Part shown: piece by piece, positions 58,394 to 64,000 of the stretch | Layout: each line of letters starts with the position of its first letter | Position numbering within the stretch: position 1 is the stretch's first letter | Assembly: GCF_020080045.1 (NCBI RefSeq) | Contig: NZ_CP083451.1 | Location: 2,418,001 to 2,482,000 of the forward strand | Direction of reading: 5' to 3' | Source: Comamonas odontotermitis | GTDB taxonomy: Bacteria > Pseudomonadota > Gammaproteobacteria > Burkholderiales > Burkholderiaceae_C | DNA length: 64,000 nucleotides | Program-made: the position numbers and the translations under genes | The notes under the pieces: generated by a model | The model's database searches: none | Seen by the model: only the letters and a program-made list of their open reading frames with translations | Told to the model about the DNA's origin: nothing

Positions 58394-59362
58394 ATGAAGA
58401 AACTGGCATGGGCGCCTCTGGGCGCAGTGGCACTGGCAATTGCTGCAATCGCGCCGGCGGAGGCCGCCGATCAGAAATCGGTTGCCGTAACCGCCATCGT
58501 TGAGCACCCTGCACTGGATGCGGTGCGCGACGGTGTCAAGGCCGCTCTGAAGACCGAAGGCTTTGAAGAGGGCAAGAACCTGAAGTGGCAGTACCAGAGC
58601 GCCCAGGGCAATCCTGGCACCGCCGCGCAGATCGCCCGCAAGTTCGTGGGTGACAAGCCCGATGCCATCGTGGCCATCGCCACGCCTTCGGCACAGGCCG
58701 TCGTCGCCGCCACCAAGACCGTGCCCGTGGTGTTCTCCGCCGTGACCGACCCCGTTGCTGCCAAGCTGGTGCCCAGCTGGGAGCCATCCAAGAACAATGT
58801 GACCGGTGTGTCCGACCTGCTGGCGCTGGACAAGCAGATGGAACTGGTCAAGAAGGTCGTGCCCAACGCCAAGCGCGTGGGCATGGTCTACAACCCGGGC
58901 GAAGCCAACTCGGCTGTGGTCGTGAAAGAGCTGAAGGAGCTGCTGCCCAAGATGGGCATGACCCTGGTGGAAGCCGCTGCACCGCGCTCGGTGGACGTCT
59001 CCAGCGCCGCCCGCTCGCTGGTTGGCAAGGTCGATGTGATCTACACCAACACCGACAACAACGTCGTGTCCTCGTACGAAGCCCTGGTCAAGGTTGGCCA
59101 GGATTCCAAGCTGCCGCTGGTGGCATCGGACACCGACTCGGTGGCACGTGGCGCCGTGGCCGCCATGGGCATCAACTACCGTGACCTGGGCGAGCAGACC
59201 GGCCGCATGGTGGCGCGCATCCTCAAGGGCGAAAAGCCCGGCGACATCAAGACCGAAGTCTCGACCAAGATGGAGCTGTTCGTGAACCCCGGCGCTGCCG
59301 AGAAGCAAGGCATCAAACTGAGCGACGAGCTGGTCAAGTCGGCCGCCAAGGTGGTTCAGTAA
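58394..59362 (+). CDS. ABC transporter substrate-binding protein (TrpX-like)
   Basis: A 322-residue periplasmic protein of the ABC_sub_bind family. Signal peptide LGAVALAIAAIAPAEAAD; core AVTAIVEHPALDAVRDGVKA, AIATPSAQAVVAATKTVPVV, VGMVYNPGEANSAVVVKELK. Relatives (TrpX) bind aromatic amino acids. A terminator at 59416 separates it from the permease, so the binding protein is probably made in excess. Confidence 0.88.
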   Translation: MKKLAWAPLGAVALAIAAIAPAEAADQKSVAVTAIVEHPALDAVRDGVKAALKTEGFEEGKNLKWQYQSAQGNPGTAAQIARKFVGDKPDAIVAIATPSAQAVVAATKTVPVVFSAVTDPVAAKLVPSWEPSKNNVTGVSDLLALDKQMELVKKVVPNAKRVGMVYNPGEANSAVVVKELKELLPKMGMTLVEAAAPRSVDVSSAARSLVGKVDVIYTNTDNNVVSSYEALVKVGQDSKLPLVASDTDSVARGAVAAMGINYRDLGEQTGRMVARILKGEKPGDIKTEVSTKMELFVNPGAAEKQGIKLSDELVKSAAKVVQ

Positions 59363-59415
59363 TGCCACATTGCCTGCTGCCGTGCTGACCGTGCAGCGCA
59401 GGCGATGACAAGATG

Positions 59416-59443
59416 CAGCCCCGCCAGAAGCGGGGCTTGTTTT
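59416..59443 (+). terminator. Intrinsic terminator between binding protein and permease
   Basis: GCCCCGC-N5-GCGGGGC followed by TTGTTTT. Confidence 0.75.
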
Positions 59444-59473
59444 ATCTAGCCACCTCTTAGATAAGAAAAATCC

Positions 59474-60358
59474 ATGACCTTATTTTCATTTTTGGGAGCC
59501 ATCGAGATCGGCCTGATCTTCGCGCTGGTCGCGCTCGGTGTGTTCATCTCCTTTCGCCTGCTTCGCTTTCCTGACCTGACGGTGGACGGCAGCTTTCCGC
59601 TGGGCGGCGCCGTCTGCGCCGTGATGATCACCAGCGGCTACAGCCCCATCATCGCCACCATTGGCGCAGCACTGGCAGGCGCCGTGGCAGGCCTGATCAC
59701 CGGCTGGCTCAACGTCAAGCTCAAGATCATGGACCTGCTGGCCTCCATCCTGATGATGATTGCGCTGTACTCGGTCAATCTGCGCATCATGGGCGGCCCC
59801 AACGTGCCACTGATCAACGACCCCACCCTCTTCAACCAGCTGCAGCCCTCCGGCATGGAAGACTACGTGTTCCGCCCCCTGCTGCTGATCGTGATCGTGA
59901 TCCTGGCCAAGCTCGCCATGGACTGGTTCTTCCTCACCGAGCGCGGCCTGGCCATCCGTGCCACCGGCACCAATGCCCGCATGGCACGCGCCCAGGGCGT
60001 CAACACCGGCGGCATGATTTTGCTGGGCATGGCGGTATCGAACGCACTGGTGGGCCTGGCTGGCGCGCTGTTTGCCCAGACCCAGGGCGGCGCAGACAGC
60101 TCCATGGGCATCGGCACCATCGTGATTGGCCTGGCGGCGGTGATCGTTGGCGAATCCATCCTGCCGTCGCGCAAGCTGATTCTGGCAACCCTGGCCGTGG
60201 TGATCGGTGCCATCGTGTACCGTTTCTTCATTGCCCTGGCATTGAACAGCGACTTCATCGGCCTGAAGGCCCAGGATTTGAATCTGGTGACCGCGCTGCT
60301 CGTGACCGTGGCACTGGTGATACCCCAGCTCAAGCGCAAGCTCAGCAAAAAGCCCTAA
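59474..60358 (+). CDS. ABC transporter permease (TrpY-like)
   Basis: A 294-residue permease of the branched-chain amino acid type with about 8-9 helices. The coupling region RATGTNARMARAQGVNTGGM lies near residues 164-183. It works with the adjacent binding and ATP proteins. Confidence 0.88.
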   Translation: MTLFSFLGAIEIGLIFALVALGVFISFRLLRFPDLTVDGSFPLGGAVCAVMITSGYSPIIATIGAALAGAVAGLITGWLNVKLKIMDLLASILMMIALYSVNLRIMGGPNVPLINDPTLFNQLQPSGMEDYVFRPLLLIVIVILAKLAMDWFFLTERGLAIRATGTNARMARAQGVNTGGMILLGMAVSNALVGLAGALFAQTQGGADSSMGIGTIVIGLAAVIVGESILPSRKLILATLAVVIGAIVYRFFIALALNSDFIGLKAQDLNLVTALLVTVALVIPQLKRKLSKKP

Positions 60359-60379
60359 GCCCAGAATCGGAGAATAGCC

Positions 60380-61174
60380 ATGCTGAGCGCAAAAGACCTC
60401 AAGATCACCTTCAACCCCGGCACGCCCATCGAAACCCGCGCCCTGCGCGGCATGACGCTGGAGATCCCTGCCGGCCAGTTTGTCACCGTCATCGGCTCCA
60501 ATGGTGCCGGCAAATCAACCTTCCTCAACGCCATCTCGGGCGACCTGATGGTCGACACCGGCAGCATCGTCATCGACGGCGAAGACATGACGCGCAAGCC
60601 CGTCTGGGACCGTGCCCACAAGGTCGCCCGCGTCTTTCAGGACCCGATGGCTGGCACCTGCGAAGACCTCTCCATCGAAGAGAACATGGCCCTGGCGCAC
60701 GAGCGCGGCAACTTCCGCGGCCTGTCCAAAGCCGTCAAGAACGCCAACCGCGAGCTGTACCGCGAGCGCCTTGCCACCCTGGGCCTGGGCCTGGAAAACC
60801 GCCTGACCGACCGCATCGGCCTGCTCTCGGGCGGCCAGCGGCAGGCCGTGAGCCTGCTGATGGCAGCGCTCCAGCCTTCGCGCATCCTGCTGCTCGACGA
60901 GCACACCGCAGCGCTTGACCCGCGCACGGCCGACTTTGTGCTCAACCTCACCGCACGCATCGTGGAAGAAGGCCAGCTCACCACGATGATGGTGACCCAC
61001 AGCATGCGCCAGGCGCTCGACGTCGGCACCCGCACCGTGATGCTGCACCAGGGCCAGGTCGTTCTGGATGTGAGCGGCGAAGAACGCGCCCGCATGGATG
61101 TGCCTGACCTGCTGCAGATGTTCGAGAAAGTACGTGGCGAAAAACTGGCCGACGATGCCCTGCTACTGAGCTGA
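60380..61174 (+). CDS. ABC transporter ATP-binding protein (TrpZ-like)
   Basis: A 264-residue ATPase. Walker A GSNGAGKSTFL, signature LSGGQRQAVSLLMAAL, Walker B ILLLDEHTAALD, switch VTHSMRQAL. It follows the permease by 21 bp. Terminator after it at 61206. Confidence 0.92.
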   Translation: MLSAKDLKITFNPGTPIETRALRGMTLEIPAGQFVTVIGSNGAGKSTFLNAISGDLMVDTGSIVIDGEDMTRKPVWDRAHKVARVFQDPMAGTCEDLSIEENMALAHERGNFRGLSKAVKNANRELYRERLATLGLGLENRLTDRIGLLSGGQRQAVSLLMAALQPSRILLLDEHTAALDPRTADFVLNLTARIVEEGQLTTMMVTHSMRQALDVGTRTVMLHQGQVVLDVSGEERARMDVPDLLQMFEKVRGEKLADDALLLS

Positions 61175-61205
61175 CAGGTTTCGCGCATCCAACCCGGCAC
61201 CCAAC

Positions 61206-61244
61206 AAGGCAGCGGGCCTCCACCACGGTGGACCCGCTGCCTTT
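61206..61244 (+). terminator. Intrinsic terminator after the ABC importer
   Basis: AGGCAGCGGG pairs with CCCGCTGCCT, with an inner TCCACC/GGTGGA stem, followed by TTCTGCTTT. Confidence 0.7.
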
Positions 61245-61273
61245 CTGCTTTCATCGCTACCGGTTGACTCGTA

Positions 61274-62719
61274 TCAAGCTCGCAGGTAGCGCCGCACCGA
61301 CCAGGCGGCCATGGCCGGAAAGATGGCAAACACCCCAAACAGCCAGGCCGCAGAGAAACCCAGCACGGCCCGATCGCCTGTCTGCGCGAGCCCCAGCGCA
61401 TTGGCCGCCAGGCCCACCAGGGCTGCCCCCACCGCCATGCCATACAGCTGCACCGTGGTGATGGCCGATGCGGCCGCATCCGCCTCCTCCTTGCCTGCGT
61501 TCAGCATGATGGCATTGAGCACATGCGGCCAGGCCATGCCCACCCCCAAGCCCAGCAGTGCCAATGCCATGCCGCTGGCCACCAGCGCCACACTCCCCTG
61601 CCAGGGCATGGCCAGCGCCAGGATCACCAGGGCCAGCGCGCACAGCACCGGCCCCCGGAACATCAGCGCCCGTCCCGCCGCCCCGCTCTTGCCGGAAAAC
61701 AGCACCGATGCGGCCGACCAGCCGCCCGCCAGCAAGGCGGTGACATACCCAGCCGTCAATGGCCGCAATCCATGCAGGTGCTGCAGCAGATAGGGCACGA
61801 ACACCTCCGTCATGGTGCCGATCAACAGCAGCGCCACGGCGGCATACAGCATACCCAGCGGGTGGGCAAGCGTGCTGCCGCCCTGGGGCAGCAGGCGCTG
61901 CGCAGCATGGCGCTCACGGGCAATGGCATAGGCACCGGCCAGCAGGCCTGCGGCAGCCAACAGCCACTGCCACAGCGGCGCATTCACCACACTGGCCGCA
62001 GCCACCAGCAGCACCGACAGCGCCAGCAAGGCAATCTGCTGCACGGCAATACCTGCATCGTTCGAGCCAGCGCGGCTGAGCAGGCGCGAAGGCGCCAGCT
62101 GGCGCTGCACCAGAAGCATTTGCAGCACAAGCAAGGGCAGCAAGGCCCCGAAAGCGAGACGCCAATGGCCCGCCTGGGCAAACAGGCCGCCCACCGCTGG
62201 CCCGCTCAGGGTGGCGATGCCCCACATGGCCGAAATCAGCGCAATGGCACGCGGCCACAGCGCAGGCGGAAACACGAGGCGGATCAGCGTGTAGCTGAGC
62301 GCGCCCACGGTGCCGCCACCCAGGCCCTGCACGGTTCTGCCTGCCAGCAGCAACGGCATGGAACTGGCCATGGCGCACAGCAAGGTGCCCAGTGCAAACA
62401 CCAGCAGGGCAGCCAGCATTGCCGCACGCGCACCGTGCCGCGACAGCAACCGCACAGACAGTGCGGCCCCCACAATGGAAGCCACCACGAACAAGGTCGT
62501 GCTCCATGCGTACCATGCCATGCCACCGATCTCCTGCACAACCGACGGCAGGATGGTGGTGACAATGTGCACATTGATGGCATGCATGGCGACGGCGCCG
62601 GTCAAGGCCAGGGCCGTGAGGCCGTGCTGGCGGCCGAGCAACTGGCCCCAGCTGGCGGGGGCCAGTTGCGCATCCGCAGTGCTGCCGGGTGCTGATGCCG
62701 AAGAAGTGGTGGTTTCCAT
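61274..62719 (-). CDS. MFS drug-resistance-type transporter (DHA2-like)
   Basis: A 481-residue transporter with about 14 helices. N-terminal IVTTILPSVVQEIGGMAWYA and LLAGRTVQGLGGGTVGALSY (motif C/A region) are typical of the EmrB/QacA group. It is divergent from the regulator at 62808; the 88-bp gap should hold both promoters. Substrate unknown. Confidence 0.85.
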   Translation of the reverse strand: METTTSSASAPGSTADAQLAPASWGQLLGRQHGLTALALTGAVAMHAINVHIVTTILPSVVQEIGGMAWYAWSTTLFVVASIVGAALSVRLLSRHGARAAMLAALLVFALGTLLCAMASSMPLLLAGRTVQGLGGGTVGALSYTLIRLVFPPALWPRAIALISAMWGIATLSGPAVGGLFAQAGHWRLAFGALLPLLVLQMLLVQRQLAPSRLLSRAGSNDAGIAVQQIALLALSVLLVAAASVVNAPLWQWLLAAAGLLAGAYAIARERHAAQRLLPQGGSTLAHPLGMLYAAVALLLIGTMTEVFVPYLLQHLHGLRPLTAGYVTALLAGGWSAASVLFSGKSGAAGRALMFRGPVLCALALVILALAMPWQGSVALVASGMALALLGLGVGMAWPHVLNAIMLNAGKEEADAAASAITTVQLYGMAVGAALVGLAANALGLAQTGDRAVLGFSAAWLFGVFAIFPAMAAWSVRRYLRA

Positions 62720-62807
62720 GGATATCCTTGCCGATAGATAATGCAAGTATTCTCTTTGAAAATTACCCACCCTCATCAATAAAACAAGTTATCACTTGCA
62801 TAAATAA

Positions 62808-63467
62808 ATGCAATCCCATTCCGCCACCACCGAACACTCCTCCACCATGCGCATGCTGGAGGCGCTCAAAAAGCAGGCGCCAGCCAGCACCGCAGAGCTG
62901 GCCCGCACCTTGCAGATGACCTCCGAGGCGGCGCGCCAGCAGATCAACCGGCTCGCTGAGCAGGCGCTGGTGCAGGCCCACATGCAAAAGCCCGCCGGTG
63001 CCGGCAGGCCCCGCCAACTGTGGACCCTGACGGCCGCAGGCCAGCGCCATTTTCCGGATGCCCATGCGCAGCTCACCGTGCAGTTGATCGGCTCCATCCA
63101 GAAGTTGTTCGGCCAGCAAGGCATGGACAGCCTGATCAGCGAGCGCGAAGCACAATCGCGGACACGCTACCAGGCGCACTGCACGGCCCCGCAACTAGCA
63201 CAGCGCCTGGCCCAACTGGCCGCCATCCGAACGGAAGAAGGCTATATGGCGCATGTGGAACCACATGGCCAGGGCTGGCTCCTGGTCGAAGACCACTGCC
63301 CCATCTGCGCGGCGGCAAGCGCCTGCCGTGGGTTCTGCCGCTCGGAGCAAGCCCTGTTTCAGGAGGTGCTGGCAGATGTAGCCACCCTGGAGCGCAGCGA
63401 ATACCTGCTGGAAGCAGGCCAGCGCTGCGTGTATGTGGTGCAACCGCTGCAGCAGCCAGGCCACTGA
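62808..63467 (+). CDS. Winged-helix regulator with cysteine cluster (SufR-like)
   Basis: A 219-residue protein. HTH: TAELARTLQMTSEAARQQIN (about residues 25-44), LVQAHMQKPAGAGRPRQLW as wing. The C-terminal half has DHCPICAAASACRGFCRSE, a cluster of four Cys that could hold an Fe-S centre, as in SufR-type regulators. It lies between two MFS genes and probably controls one or both. Confidence 0.85.
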   Translation: MQSHSATTEHSSTMRMLEALKKQAPASTAELARTLQMTSEAARQQINRLAEQALVQAHMQKPAGAGRPRQLWTLTAAGQRHFPDAHAQLTVQLIGSIQKLFGQQGMDSLISEREAQSRTRYQAHCTAPQLAQRLAQLAAIRTEEGYMAHVEPHGQGWLLVEDHCPICAAASACRGFCRSEQALFQEVLADVATLERSEYLLEAGQRCVYVVQPLQQPGH

Positions 63468-63477
63468 ATTTCAGCGT

Positions 63478-64000
63478 TCAGGCCGACGCAGCCACCCTTG
63501 CTGCGGCGCGCTCAGGCCTGGCCATGGCCGCGCAGACCAGCAGTGCCAACAAGGCCGGCAGTGCAGCGCCCCATTCCGCGTACTGCAGGCCCTGCGCATT
63601 GGCCTGGCGCCAGGCTTGCTCGCCGGCATCATGCAGGCCGGCCAACGGCGCTGCCGCCACCATCACCAGCACCGCCAGCCCCAGGGCAGCGCCTACCTGC
63701 TGGGCCGTCGCGGCCACGCCCGATGCCACACCCTGCTGCCCGGGCGCAATGCCCTCGCCCACCAGCACCCACATCCCCGTCCAGCTGGCACCCTGGCCGA
63801 TGCTCATCACCACAAAGCCGGGCACCAGCCACCAGTAGTTGGCCGCCTGTGGCAGCACAGCTGCCGTCCACACCATGCCCAGCAAACCTGCCACCCAACC
63901 GGCCAGCAGCACGGATCGCGCGCCGTGCCGCACAAGCCCACGCTCGGCCAGGCGAATGCCCACCGTGCAGACGATGGTGGGCAGCACGAAGGCCAGACCC
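63478..64000 (-). CDS. MFS transporter, C-terminal part (start outside window)
   Basis: The frame runs from the window edge to a stop at 63478 (about 173 residues seen). It has five or six hydrophobic helices (SVLLAGWVAGLLGMVWTAAV, YWWLVPGFVVMSIGQGASWT, GLAVLVMVAAAPLAGLHDAG) and ASGVAATAQQVGAALG, which resembles motif C of DHA2 transporters. Ends 10 bp after the regulator, convergent with it. Confidence 0.82.
   Translation of the reverse strand, partial: GLAFVLPTIVCTVGIRLAERGLVRHGARSVLLAGWVAGLLGMVWTAAVLPQAANYWWLVPGFVVMSIGQGASWTGMWVLVGEGIAPGQQGVASGVAATAQQVGAALGLAVLVMVAAAPLAGLHDAGEQAWRQANAQGLQYAEWGAALPALLALLVCAAMARPERAAARVAASA

Noticed and set aside
1..64000. CRISPR arrays, insertion sequences and rRNA
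   Set aside because: I saw no regularly spaced repeats of CRISPR type, no transposase frames and no rRNA segments.

Overview
The window comes from a betaproteobacterium, most likely family Comamonadaceae (Comamonas, Delftia or Acidovorax type). I judge this from the GC-rich host genes, their order (msbA, ankyrin protein, tatD, pilZ, holB, tmk, mltG, ygfZ) and short intergenic repeats of a kind I recall from that family. It has two parts: the right-hand 26 kb of a temperate phage, whose left end lies outside the window, and about 38 kb of host chromosome.

Prophage (1-26.1 kb). The layout is lambda-like. A leftward block (10.4 kb down to 1) starts at a Cro-like gene. It then carries two ParB-fold proteins, an O-like initiator with an internal cluster of 17-bp iterons, a P-like helicase loader, several winged-helix or HTH proteins, a RusA-type resolvase and both terminase subunits. 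The lysogeny module (10.4-12.4 kb) holds a repressor without an autocleavage domain, two short genes that may alter the lysogen (one DUF2335), and a two-gene leftward operon with a perfect LexA-type box. The rightward block (12.4-26 kb) starts at a near-consensus promoter carrying the same GGAATTCC operators as the cro/repressor region. It first makes about 950 nt of apparently untranslated, highly structured RNA containing a boxA-like element and ending in an intrinsic terminator. Small overlapping genes follow, then a second structured non-coding stretch (14.16-14.63 kb), a Sak4-like ATPase with an SSB-like partner, an HNH nuclease, an ASCH protein, a KilA-N gene behind a C4-like leader, an excisionase candidate and a tyrosine integrase. 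The integrase abuts the 3' end of tRNA-Lys(UUU), the likely attachment site.

Host part (26.1-64 kb). In order it holds tcdA, the cpoB-pal-tolB envelope genes, msbA, an ankyrin protein, tatD, and the cell-cycle/replication group mltG-tmk-holB-pilZ. Next come ygfZ, a candidate sRNA, a thioesterase-acetyltransferase fusion, an alpha/beta hydrolase, an exported hydratase-like protein, an acyl-CoA synthetase, a lone TRAP binding protein and a saccharopine-dehydrogenase-family enzyme. A complete-looking 4-hydroxyproline uptake and catabolism cluster follows (deaminase, TRAP DctQMP, D-hydroxyproline dehydrogenase, epimerase, GntR regulator), lacking only the final semialdehyde dehydrogenase. Last are a thioesterase, ETF-ubiquinone oxidoreductase, a lipocalin, a TrpXYZ-like ABC importer and two MFS transporters flanking a cysteine-rich regulator.

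The most interesting material is the phage control region: a repressor-controlled giant RNA at the head of the early rightward operon, and an SOS-controlled HTH gene beside a repressor that looks uncleavable.
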